A stretch of DNA of 64,000 nt from Alviniconcha marisindica (taxonomy: Eukaryota > Mollusca > Gastropoda > Provannidae): contig JABMCL010002481.1 of assembly GCA_018857735.1 (NCBI GenBank), positions 261,001 through 325,000 of the forward strand, written 5' to 3'. Every line of letters begins with the position of its first letter. Position 1 is the first letter of the stretch. The notes below the pieces were generated by a model that worked only from the letters and a program-made list of their open reading frames with translations, was not told the origin of the DNA and did no database searches. Shown here one piece after another: positions 1-10,468 of this stretch. The translations under genes and the position numbers were made by a program.

Positions 1-102
1 CCATTTTTCCATTAGTGTTTCTAACAGAATTGGGCATTGCCAATGACATAATCCATCAAGATCAAGAGAAATTTTCTAATCCCTGTTGGTCTCTACTTCC
101 AG

Positions 103-193
103 GGAAGCTCATGACCTCCTGCATCGTATGCTGCAGCGCAATCTTGACGAGCAGCACAGACTTGCCCAACGCCGAGACAGCTCCGTGCACTGA
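103..193 (+). CDS. Probable terminal coding exon of an upstream gene (partial)
   Basis: A polypyrimidine-rich acceptor (ctctacttccag) ends at 102. From there one frame stays open for 29 codons to a TGA at 191-193; the first base of the exon completes a codon begun in an exon outside the window. The peptide starts EAHDLLHRML and ends RRDSSVH. It is charged and leucine-rich, as in an amphipathic helix or short coiled coil. The other two frames stop early. An AATAAA at 410-415 sits 217 bases after the stop, which fits a short 3' UTR. I do not recognise the family, and one short exon is not enough to name it. The next gene is on the opposite strand, so this gene and the zinc-finger gene would be convergent. 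Confidence 0.45.
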
Positions 194-409
194 GAGAGCT
201 TAAAAAAAATCAGCCAGGATATTTCTCCATACCGTGACTGAAGGAAACCCCTTTTGCCGTAGTACTGTTCTTGGTTGGTTCCATGCTGTGGCTACTGTAG
301 GCCCACAACACTTGTCTGCTTTGAGTGTTTGCCATTTTGTTAAAACTGACTTCAGTGTGCAAGATATTGTACTGCCGGTGCTACATGGTCAGCTTTGACG
401 TCATGTAAT

Positions 410-415
410 AATAAA
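410..415 (+). terminator. Candidate poly(A) signal AATAAA
   Basis: A canonical hexamer lies about 217 bases after the TGA of the putative terminal exon at 103-193. It is followed within 40 bases by a CT-rich tract. The placement suits a short 3' UTR, but AATAAA is common in AT-rich DNA. Confidence 0.35.
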
Positions 416-451
416 TAAGCAATACATGTAACATAACTATTTTTATTTTTG

Positions 452-479
452 CTCTCTCTCTCTCCCCCTCTCTCTCTCC

Positions 480-526
<47 letters not shown>

Positions 527-552
527 GCACATACACAGAAGCATGCATAAAC

Positions 553-631
<79 letters not shown>

Positions 632-682
632 TACACAAGCACATACACAGAAGCATGCATAAACATAATCTCTCTCTCTCTC
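452..682. repeat. Compound CT/CA microsatellite with an internal duplicated block
   Basis: (CT)n followed by (CA)n occurs twice. Each time it is followed by the same unique linker (aagcacatacacagaagcat and onward), starting at 525 and again at 637. The compound block of about 112 bp has therefore been tandemly duplicated, and a third short (CT)n follows. The very long Arg-Glu and Cys-Val open frames here are repeat artefacts. Confidence 0.9.
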
Positions 683-2356
683 AGAGACAAACAGACAGAC
701 AGACCAATAAACAGACTGACAGAAAGAGAGACAGAAAGACCAAAACAAAAACAAAAAAACAACTCTGATACTCAGGGATAGCATTTGGTCCATCTTACCT
801 GACAAGTGGCAGCCGGTCTTTGCAAATGCTATGCTATGAACAAACGAGTGACTAAAATGGGGCACAAACTGATGACACACATGTGCAGATGCAACAAATT
901 TAACTATTAAGTCCAGCCAAAATAGATTATTTCAGAAAATTTTAGGTGTTTATACCAAAACCACATTCAATAACATATAGATATATATATATATATACAT
1001 TAGCATTCCCAAAAATAACCACCATAGTTTCCAAATGAACAAAACCATCACACATGCTAAAATTACTGCTTAGAAATGTAGTGTATTGTCAGATTCTTCC
1101 ATAATCACCTTCATGAAGAACACTTAACTTAAATAGAGCATACACAAGACTAACAAACCAAACAACAACAAAATGTATCATAAAAAGCCACTAAAAGTGA
1201 AATTTAAAAAAATCATTTTCACAGTTATTTGATGCTGTTGTGACCTTGAAATGTTACCAAAGACATTAAAAATGGTGGTATGAATAGTTATAAGCTCAAG
1301 TGTACAAAGTCTGAAATTCATACTTATTAGTTTTACTACTGTTTGGAGTATTAGTGTCCAACAAATTCACAACATTTAAGGCAGCCCCCAAAAAAAATAC
1401 TGACATTGAATTCACTCACATTTGTCCATATATATACTTCATGAGACTTGCAATAAACCTGCCACCATTGCAAATAACACACACACACACTAAATTAATC
1501 CCTTTCTGTCCCATACCATTACCATAGGCTATAAATAAATTTCAGAATGAACACACACACATGTATAAATTTATAAATAAATTTCAGAATACTGGTCACG
1601 CGAGACAATGAAGAGGCACACATGCATTATCTGCTGTCTGGACTTGAACATCGGTCAGTTAGCTTTCTCAAATGGGACGGCCGTTGTCATCATGAAGCCA
1701 CAGGCATGTGACATTGACAACAAACCATGAGAGGCTGGAGCAATGAGCTATAGATCAACATCAAGGTAGAGTGGAAGAGCCACCTGAAAGAGTGAAGACA
1801 AACAGGGATGTCCAAGCTGGGCCTCACTAGTGCAGGCCAAGTTAAAATGGTGAGCATGGACTTTGCATTGCAGATGACATTGCTCAGATTCCTTCTTCAT
1901 TCACTGAAAAGCATTACAAACTGAGAGAAATCATCATTGAGTCATCTGATGGGACAGTGGTATAAAAATATTTGGTCTTGACTCTCCCAGCAGCTTCCTT
2001 GTCTACACTGAGCAACTGGGTGAGTGTATTTCTGCAGCCCTGAGTACTAATAACCTGGGTCCATATACATGATGAGCAAATAGCACCTGTAATAACGTTT
2101 ATCTTGTACACTGTGATGGCATTGACAAAACTGGCATGTGATGATGTGTGTAGCACAAATACGACTATCTGGCCAGCACAAATGTGTTTAAAGTTTTAGA
2201 CTCATTTGTTTTCGCCTTAACAGCCTAAATGATGTATAAAAATGGCTGGTTTTGTTTGAGATGAATGCCAAGACAAAGTTAAATTTTCAGGGACAGAGAG
2301 AATAGAAAAAAAGAAAGAAAATGAAAACACAATAAATCAAAGAAATGAAACAGTAA

Positions 2357-2358
<2 letters not shown>

Positions 2359-2414
<56 letters not shown>
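2359..2414. repeat. (CA)n microsatellite
   Basis: An uninterrupted CA dinucleotide run of about 28 units, followed by interrupted CA. Confidence 0.95.
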
Positions 2415-2418
<4 letters not shown>

Positions 2419-3040
2419 ACACATTCTACCTATGTTACAATCAAAAGGTAAACAACAACAAAATGCTACTTGTCTTCAACGAGGCTGAATTATCTTAAGT
2501 GGTGGTAAGAATCAAACGTTCTTTTGCTCTACCCCCTCTGCCAGTTGAGAACCAACCCACTGAGAGACCGCCACTTGTCTCTCTCTACCCTTCGGTGAGA
2601 AGCATTCCAACACCCCACAGGCATTCACTTTGTTGGTAATTCAGCCCTGCAAGCTATTTTTCAAGCTGCAGATCACTGCTTGGTTATTTCCTGTGAGAAA
2701 AACTGCCACTGACTTTACTTGCTCTTCATGCACATGGGCTCTCACCCCTGTTGCCTGTGACTATCGGTTTTGCATGGTCAGTTTTCTGGATTGCAAAACT
2801 GTACCAAGCATTATTTTAAAGTATGAACTCAGTCCTACACTTTCAGTGAGAGATGTTATAGTTAGTTCTTAGGTTTTAACATCCTGTCAACTGCACAGGG
2901 TCACCATAGGATGAGCAAGAGCACAAGAGGCAAGAGAGAGACACAGCAGAAAGAAGAGAATGAAAGAGTATGTGTGTGTGTATGCATGTGTGTGCGTGTG
3001 TGCATGTCTATGTGTGAACATGTGTGCATTTACTTTCTAT

Positions 3041-3097
3041 CTGTCTGTCTGTCTGTCTGTCTGTCTTTCTGCCCGTTTGTCTATCTTTCTCTCTGTT

Positions 3098-3169
<72 letters not shown>
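3041..3169. repeat. (TGTC)n followed by (GT)n microsatellite
   Basis: Six to seven tetranucleotide TGTC units start at 3041. After a short T-rich spacer a pure GT run of about 34 units covers 3101-3169. Confidence 0.95.
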
Positions 3170-3170
<1 letters not shown>

Positions 3171-3519
3171 ATGTGTGTGTGCATGTGTTGCTGTGACTGT
3201 GAGGGGGGAGGGAGAGATCAGGACTCTGCAGAGAAAACCATCCTAAACAACACCTCAAACACCACAGGCTACAAAATACAACATTGAGACACATGATGAA
3301 AAATTCCAATCAAATGTAACTTCCAGCATAATCCAACTTAAATTTGATTGGAATTGAAAAGAGACAGGTGAGTGTGTGCATACCCCCTTGAAGCCTGACA
3401 TAATGGTACATTTACTCTTTAGCTAAAAGTAAGACAAACATGAGATGCCCTATATTTTGATTTTTGCGCCACTGGCAGAATTCACAGATGGTGGGGGCTC
3501 TAACGTAGCATGGCAGCTT

Positions 3520-4491
3520 TTACTGGTGCAGCCTCTGTATGTGAACCTTCAACTGCTGCGACTGGATGAATGCAGCAGGACAGAACGGACATTTGCAGGG
3601 TCTCTCTCCTGTGTGGATCCGTTGATGCCTTTTCAAACTGGCTGTGAAGCTGAAACACTTCCCGCAGTATTTACACACATATGGTCTTTCACCAGTGTGG
3701 ACCCTCTTGTGCGTTTTCAAGTGACAAGCATGAGAGAATGCAGAGCCACAAATGTCACAGACATGAGGCTTCTCACCTGCATGGACTGAGCTGACGTGTC
3801 TCTGTAACCGCTGGGACCGACTAAAAGCAGCCTCACAGAGATGACACACGAAGGGTTTCTCACCGGTGTGTATCAACTTGTGGGTCCTCAAGGTACCCGA
3901 GTCAGCAAAAGCCTTACTGCACACACCACAGACAAAGGGTTTATTACCTGTGTGGGTCCTCTTGTGTCTCTCCAAGCTACCTGTCTGGGTAAAAGCCTTG
4001 CTGCACACACTGCACACAAACGGTCTATATCCAGAGTGGATCCTAATGTGTCTCTCCAAGTCACCTGCATGGGCGAAAACCTTGCTGCACACGCAACACG
4101 CAAATGGTTTACGAACAGCATGGACTCTTTTGTGTTTCTCCAAGTCACCAGACTGGGTGAAAGCCTCACTGCACACCTCACACACGTACTGCTTGACCTG
4201 GTCTGTCTTTCCTTCACCTTTTACATCACCGTGACTACCAACACCACCATCAGGTCTAGAGAGGTCTGGGCACAAAGCGTGCAGTTTGTCACTGTGAGAC
4301 GAAGCGATGTGTATCTCCAAACTTCTTAACTGAATGTAGGCAGTGGAGCAGTGTTGACACACATGGAGTTTGCCCTGCAGTGGTGGAGTAGCCGTGATGA
4401 CAGCAGGTTTCTGTGGGACTGACACATTGTGAGAGGCTTGGTGGCTCCCAGAAAGAAGTGGGTTGGTTGCTGTGGGCCTTTTAACCCGTTT
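3520..4491 (-). CDS. C2H2 zinc-finger protein, terminal exon with nine fingers
   Basis: This minus-strand exon follows an acceptor (tttttcatttcag) and is open from 4491 to a stop at 3520-3522, about 323 codons. It encodes nine classical C2H2 fingers (CX2C-X12-HX3-5H), starting HVCQHCSTAY and ending two residues after the last His pair. A linker of about 35 residues separates finger 1 from fingers 2-9. TGEKP-type linkers are exact between fingers 5 and 6 and between 7 and 9, and diverged elsewhere (VRKP, SGYRP, TGNKP, AGEKP). Fingers of this kind bind DNA in the nucleus, so a transcription-regulator role is inferred; the target is unknown. The exon has no in-frame ATG upstream of finger 1, so translation must start in an upstream exon. 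The finger array cannot be assigned to a named orthologue from sequence alone. Confidence 0.93.
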   Translation of the reverse strand, partial: KRVKRPTATNPLLSGSHQASHNVSVPQKPAVITATPPLQGKLHVCQHCSTAYIQLRSLEIHIASSHSDKLHALCPDLSRPDGGVGSHGDVKGEGKTDQVKQYVCEVCSEAFTQSGDLEKHKRVHAVRKPFACCVCSKVFAHAGDLERHIRIHSGYRPFVCSVCSKAFTQTGSLERHKRTHTGNKPFVCGVCSKAFADSGTLRTHKLIHTGEKPFVCHLCEAAFSRSQRLQRHVSSVHAGEKPHVCDICGSAFSHACHLKTHKRVHTGERPYVCKYCGKCFSFTASLKRHQRIHTGERPCKCPFCPAAFIQSQQLKVHIQRLHQ

Positions 4492-4757
4492 CTGAAATGA
4501 AAAAGGTTGCCTTTCAGTTTTGTTTACAAGCTGCTAGAGCAACTAATACATTAAATGATTGGCTTCCACTTTGGAAAACCCACAAAAGATTACCATTTAC
4601 AATGTAAGATCACATTCTGTACTGCTAAACAAAGGGGTGTTAATAAGCAGGTACAAATCATACCAACAAATTAAATTCATACTCCATACAAATGATTTCC
4701 CTTTATCAACTGATGTATTAATATTATAATGTATCCTGTGTGATTTTATCTAAGTAA

Positions 4758-4759
<2 letters not shown>

Positions 4760-4822
<63 letters not shown>
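4760..4822. repeat. (CA)n microsatellite
   Basis: About 31 uninterrupted CA units. Confidence 0.95.
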
Positions 4823-4823
<1 letters not shown>

Positions 4824-5053
4824 GTACACACACATAAAGGAGAAAAATAATCTCCAGAATTTACTTTTCCCATCTCCTCAGTTTTATGTGACATGTTAGC
4901 AAAGGCTTGAAAAGACTTCACATTTTACATAATAAAGAAGAAAGTTCGTGGGGAATGACAAAGCTGTTTGTGTAATCCAATATTATGTGAGACTGTTACC
5001 AGAGTTTTCATTATGTCAAGTGTTCTCTATTTTCAGGTGTCCCATATATATAA

Positions 5054-5054
5054 A

Positions 5055-5085
<31 letters not shown>

Positions 5086-5100
5086 GAAGAAAAAACAAAA

Positions 5101-5152
<52 letters not shown>
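5054..5152. repeat. (AC)n and (AT)n microsatellites
   Basis: An AC run at 5054-5078 is followed, after an A-rich spacer, by a pure AT run of about 24 units at 5105-5152. Confidence 0.95.
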
Positions 5153-5154
<2 letters not shown>

Positions 5155-5805
5155 GGTGCAGTATAAAACTCCGATGCAACTCGCCAACCGCTCTAAAGTC
5201 TAATCCCATGCCTTTATCGCATCCCCTAAAATATCCAGATTGGTGACGGAGTGCATTCAGTTATCTCTCTCTCTCTCTCTCTTAATATCCAAGTGTGATG
5301 CAGGTTACTAATGTATACTCTGATACATGCCAGACAAGATGATGTGAGAAATTATTCTCAGCTAGAGTGTGAACTGTGTGACCATGGCAACCAAGTGCCT
5401 GCTGTGTCAGTCAGGCAGAACAATTTGACACAATTCTGTCAAAGGATAAACTGCTGACTACAAACTTGTCAGGACTGTAGTGTACAATGCCAGCGTGCTG
5501 ACTGATATATTTCACTGTTTCAGTGATATGTCTGCAGACTTGTGATCACCAAGTACCAAAGAGACTCTCCCACATCTGTCACACTTGGAAACATTGCCTC
5601 TGATAGTGTTTCAGGTGAACATGGGCTCAGCATTCAGAACGCTATAAAAACGAGCTCTGATGCAGTTGCAGTTGACAAACAGTGTTGATCACCAAGTAAT
5701 GACAAAAGTTGCAGGATTCGCCCCCATTATTTAACATGCGCATGTTTGTTTATGTGCATTTCTTTAAGGCAAGGCATTTCCTGCATATGCCAAGTTCTTA
5801 GAAGT

Positions 5806-5978
5806 GATGATGATGAAGTCATGCTTTATGTCCTCAGATGTCAGTTGACATATTAGGGACAAGTTGTGACCAATGCCGAAGCACGGTGCAATAAATCTTT
5901 ATGTCTACGGAAACCAGAAGGCTCGTTAGGACGGACAGTCCAGGACGTCCACCTCGACTCTCACACAGCTCCTGAACC
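5806..5978 (-). repeat. SINE-like family A, long dimeric copy with ATC-type tail
   Basis: Read on the minus strand it begins GGTTCAGGAGCTGTGTGAGA, passes through the family core (GTCGAGGTGG, then GTCCGTCCTAACG) and the first tail motif (GTAGACATAAAG). It continues through a second module (TTGTCCCTAATATGTC, then AAGGACATAAAGCA, where the other long copy has GGACATTAAGCA) and ends in ATC repeats. The same full-length arrangement occurs at 62239-62418 in the opposite orientation with roughly 90% identity by eye. It lies in an intron of the zinc-finger gene. Confidence 0.85.
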
Positions 5979-6039
5979 ATGACTCTTAGAAGTGTTTGTG
6001 ACCCCTGGTCATATTCCTGTTGCTTGTCCATAAATTATG

Positions 6040-6041
<2 letters not shown>

Positions 6042-6099
<58 letters not shown>
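6042..6099. repeat. (GT)n microsatellite
   Basis: About 29 GT units, followed by degenerate GT and a G-rich stretch to 6170. Confidence 0.95.
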
Positions 6100-6105
<6 letters not shown>

Positions 6106-6698
6106 GGTGTTGTGTGCATGCGAGTGTGCGTGTGCGTATGTGTGCGTGGGGGTGGGGGTGGGGGGTTGTTAATTATAGTTTAATGTTACATAATGTGCAG
6201 ACATGAGACACATTTCTGTGTATGATTTTAACATGGACAATAAACAATCTTATCCTATCTTATCATATTCCTTTCTGTGAAAGAGCATCCATACCCTGGG
6301 CATCCCCTTCCTTGTGGTCTTCTTTCTGCTGTAGTTGTCCCCAGTGGAGACAGGAAAATTGATACCAATACCACTGGTTTCAATGTGGGAGTGAGTCCAG
6401 CCATCATCCACCTGCTGTGAATGCTTCAGTTCTGTCAACAATGTATTTCACTTTTTTGAGAAATGACTGATATGACGCTGCCAGTCATAATACACATGTC
6501 ATGCAAGAATTATATAAACAGTTAGACCATAGATTTGTACTAAGTACTATGAACATGTGGTCATTTATTTTATTTAAACACAACAATTTACTTTTTATAA
6601 GCCTCTCTCTTTCTTTCTTTTTGTGCATACATGTGCATGTATACATGTGTGTGTGTGCATGTGCACATGTATGCATGCATGAGCATGTGCGTGCATAT

Positions 6699-6701
<3 letters not shown>

Positions 6702-6758
<57 letters not shown>
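6702..6758. repeat. (AT)n microsatellite
   Basis: About 28 AT units flanked by alternating purine-pyrimidine DNA (tgcatg and gtgcatgcac motifs). Confidence 0.95.
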
Positions 6759-6759
<1 letters not shown>

Positions 6760-6981
6760 TATGCATGATGTGCATGCACTTGTACACATGCATATATATG
6801 TGTGACTGAGTATGTGAAATAAATTTGCTTTGTGTACTTTCTTACTTTTGTACCATTATAAATTTTTCAAAAGCCATATCAGATATTATATATGAAGACC
6901 CAACATTTAAGCACAGACCCCTTCCAGTTCCACAAGGATGGGTCACATAAAGGATAATTTAAGTTTTAACTTCACATTTAC

Positions 6982-7114
6982 CTTGCTTGTCCAGTTCTGT
7001 CCTCCAGACTACTGGCTCTTCAGCAATATCAATCTCGATCTTCACCTCCGAAATCAATGACGAGTCCTCAGAGTCCATATTGAGCTGTAGCCAGTCCGTG
7101 TCTGTACTTGTCAC
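6982..7114 (-). CDS. Acidic upstream exon of the zinc-finger gene (probable)
   Basis: On the minus strand this segment lies between an acceptor (tccttcag, exon starts at 7114) and a strong donor (caag|gtaaatg, exon ends at 6982). Only one of its three frames is open; it gives 44 codons plus one base. The first in-frame ATG is at 7078-7076 and starts an acidic peptide MDSEDSSLISEVKIEIDIAE. Acidic N-terminal exons of this style are common upstream of finger arrays in invertebrate C2H2 proteins, and the strand matches. The exon leaves one extra base while the finger exon needs zero, so a direct join would hit a stop after three codons. A missing small exon or alternative splicing must be assumed. 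Confidence 0.6.
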
Positions 7115-8151
7115 CTGAAGGACAGACAACATATACACTTGGTTACTTATTTATGATGACTGGGACTATCAAATATTAAATGAAACCAAAAGCAGAACTG
7201 TTGAACTACATGATACATCCTCTGGAGAAGATAAAAAAATATTTTTAAAAAATTGACCAAGACTTCACACTATTGTACTCACAGAAAGGGGATAACTTGC
7301 ACTAGTTACAGAAATCATTCCATTACAGACCTATTTTCAAACCATCTGAATTGCGGCCAAATCTAAAAATTAAAAAAATCCAAAGAGAGGAGTAATACAC
7401 TGATACTGTGTGATAGGACAATAAAAATCTCTGTAAGTATAAATTATAATGTAATAAATACTAGACTAACTAGCCATCAGGAGCCTGAATGTTACAGTAC
7501 AGTTGAAAATAAAACTGCTGAGTTTATTCCCACCCAATACTATCCATCCATGTGACTTCACTCCATTGACTGTAACTGTAAGGCTGGCTCTTAGTTACTG
7601 AAACTAAGAATGGGATTGTCATGAAATATTTAAAGTGTGTATTGACCGTAGTTAGTAATACTAATAGTATACTGCAGGGACTGCATTAATGGATGTTTTA
7701 TGCATAATTTTTGAAATTCTGATTGCCACATTTTAGAATTAGATTGTGATGAGTACTGTATGCGAAAGTTGAAGGGCTAAATTCCTGGCTAGAATTAGAA
7801 AGCAACATGAATAAATCTAGCAAGGACTACAGTCACAGCAGCAACCACGCCTTGCTGTGCTTGAACTGTCCTCCCTCCTTGCCCTAGTTTTCAATAGCCA
7901 AAAGTAGCAGTCTGTCATAACATTAACAGCAACATTGTTTTACTGATTTCACTTTCTTGTGGATTTTTTCCCGATCAGCATGAAACAGACTGTGAGCTGA
8001 AAGCAGCAGCAAGCAGCAATATTTTGCTCTTTCTTTTTTACTTCTTCTTCTCCCAAAGAAGCAGCAAGACTCAAGAGGGAACAAAGAGTCGCTGTTATGA
8101 CACACACCAACAACTGATAGAGCTAGAGCCGACTCTCTCGCCCTCTTTCTC

Positions 8152-8212
8152 ACACACACACGCATACACACATGTACACACACACACACACATACACACA
8201 CACACACACATA
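8152..8212. repeat. Interrupted (CA)n
   Basis: CA repeats interrupted by CATA and CGCA variants. Confidence 0.9.
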
Positions 8213-8727
8213 CAAGACACTCAAACGCCCACATATCATCATGTATAAATTTTCATTATTATATATAACCATTATGTATTTTTGGGTCAGTGGCTTACAC
8301 TAGTACTAGCAGTAGTACTAGTAGTACAGTAACTTTACACACAAAGGCAGGCACTGACGAGTCTGCTACTTTAACTTTAAATTTAATCACTCGGAAGAAC
8401 TAAACATTCCCTCACCCTGCCGCGACCAGGGGTCGAACTTCTGCCACTGGTTTAATAATAGTGTAGCTGATCTTGAGCGCCTCATGTGTAGCCCGGCGGT
8501 CTGTCGTTTTCTTTCATGAAAAATCGATCTTTCAGCACCAAAAAACTCTTCTCAAACCAGCCATGATTTCTAAGGGGATGCACTCCGATCTTCTGCAAGG
8601 CTAGCCTGTGCAACTGGACCACAGACACATATTGTTCAAGTCTGTGAACTCGACCTACCAGCCTACACGTGTTTTCGTTTGCTTTTGTTTCTTTGTTTGT
8701 TGAGTTGTTATTGTTGTTGTTGTTGCT

Positions 8728-8777
8728 TTTTTTTGGGGGGGGGGGCTTCTTTTTTTTGGGGGGGGGGGGGGGGGGGG
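8728..8777. repeat. Poly-T and poly-G homopolymer blocks
   Basis: T8-10 and G9-19 tracts alternate. The long G run is prone to assembly error and to G-quadruplex formation. Confidence 0.9.
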
Positions 8778-9582
8778 ATCCTATTCAAAGATGGTTGTTG
8801 CTTTGTGGTTGTTATTTTTATTTTATTTTGTGTTTTTCTCATGGAAAAAATATAATTGATTTTATAAAGCACCTAACAACAATTTCACGAGCTCTTAGGA
8901 TTGTACAAAGCAGTTCATTATGATTACTTGTAAACATATACAGAAATGGTATTCCTGGGGAAACAGAATCATCAGTGGACTGAACTGAACCAGGCATTAC
9001 TGACTACGAATGAACAATGAACTCAGTCTGGAAATTGAATACAGTTTCTCAGTGAGTGAGTTTTCAATCTACAGAAGAAAAAGAAAAGAAAGAAAGAAAG
9101 AAAGAAATCTGATAGGTTAAAAAACTGATGAAAAAGAAAAAGAAAAAGAAAAAAAGAAAAGAAAAAGAAAAAAAAGAAAAGAAAAAAAAAGAAAAAATAA
9201 TAATATATATATATGTATATCCTAGTTGGCTGGCAGCTCCAGCCACTGAAAAAAATCAGTGAATAATATGTGTCACTGAACTTCAATGAAACTGATGTGA
9301 AGGACAACAGCTCAAGAAGGTGAAAAGAATACCACCAATGAAAGGATGAAGCCTAATTAAATGATCTGTTTGAACTTCTAGATTTATGCTGATTTATGCA
9401 ATAGCTCAACAAGCAGACATTAATAAAATTGAACAATTAAAATCCCACCCACATTTACCAACATTTCAAGCCAGTAGATCATTTTCCTGCATAGACTGAA
9501 CAGCATAGCATGTGCGCGCCTGTGTGTGCGTGTGTGTGTGTGTGTGCGTGCGTGCATGTGTGCGTGCGTGCGTGCGCACATG

Positions 9583-9867
<285 letters not shown>

Positions 9868-10207
9868 GGCCGCGGCCGGTAGGTCTCATGCACGGTACTG
9901 ACACGGTCAGGGTGTGCCGGTGTTGTGCGATCCGGTGAAACAGCACAAATTAAACGGCTAGCTGCTGCTTCTGTTATATGACTGGTAACTCAAGGACCGA
10001 CCATCAGAACCCAGTACCAGTCCTCAATTCTAATTAATGAGAATTGTAGTTTTTGTCCCCGGCCCTTTCAGTCAGTTTCCACCTTCCACTGAAACGCAAA
10101 ATAAATACCAATGGGACGATCGCATGTGCCTCACATTATGGCCTTTGAACTCTAGATATAGGTAAGCAGTGCCTGAACTGCCTGGGAAAGTGGCAAGCCG
10201 TTTTGGT

Positions 10208-10229
10208 GAAAGTGAAACGAAATCGAAAG
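10208..10229 (+). promoter_or_regulatory. ISRE/IRF-like GAAA array upstream of UBLCP1
   Basis: Four GAAA cores lie in 22 bases (10208, 10214, 10219 and 10225). The first two have the GAAANNGAAAC arrangement of interferon-stimulated response elements bound by IRF proteins. The array sits 77-98 bases before the UBLCP1 ATG, so it is in the promoter or 5' UTR. IRF-family genes are known in molluscs; use of this site is only inferred. Confidence 0.4.
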
Positions 10230-10305
10230 TTAGATACGCAAACATTTCTTATAAGAATACGAAGTCCACTTCGTTAAATAACTGGCTTTGTATCTGAGCA
10301 TCAAA

Positions 10306-10468
10306 ATGGCAGCCGACGTGGGAGATTTGATTGTTAAATTCTCAAAGAAAGAATACAAAATATGCGGCCTATCAGGGACTGATACGATTTCAGATCTTAA
10401 AAATGCAATTCATAATCAAACGGGAGTTCTACCTCAGCACCAAAAACTGGCAGGTTTCAAGGTTAAAG
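10306..10468 (+). CDS. UBLCP1: UBLCP1 exon 1
   Basis: 54 codons plus one base, ending at the donor ttaaag|gtaggt. It encodes most of the ubiquitin-like beta-grasp ([12 protein letters not shown], then [10 protein letters not shown] and QHQKLAGFK). Confidence 0.95.

Larger units (their letters stand above)
683..3519. other. Intergenic or 3' UTR sequence between two convergent genes
   Basis: No convincing coding exon is visible. The stretch is AT-rich with scattered (CA)n and contains a degenerate tRNA-like stretch near 2510-2570 (minus). Part of it next to 3519 must be 3' UTR of the zinc-finger gene. I could not place its cleavage site with confidence; the only obvious minus-strand AATAAA towards the left end is near 442-447. 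Confidence 0.5.
4492..6981 (-). other. Intron(s) of the zinc-finger gene, with repeats
   Basis: The acceptor of the finger exon is at the low end and a good donor (caag|gtaaat) of the acidic exon at the high end. Because the two exons do not join in phase, at least one small exon of length 3n+2 should be hidden here or in an alternative path; I could not find it. The stretch contains CA, AT and GT microsatellites and a long copy of SINE-like family A at 5806-5978. Confidence 0.6.

Noticed and set aside
3445..4329. Plus-strand open frames across the zinc-finger exon
   Set aside because: They are the antisense of the nine-finger array; the periodic Cys/His pattern exists only on the minus strand.
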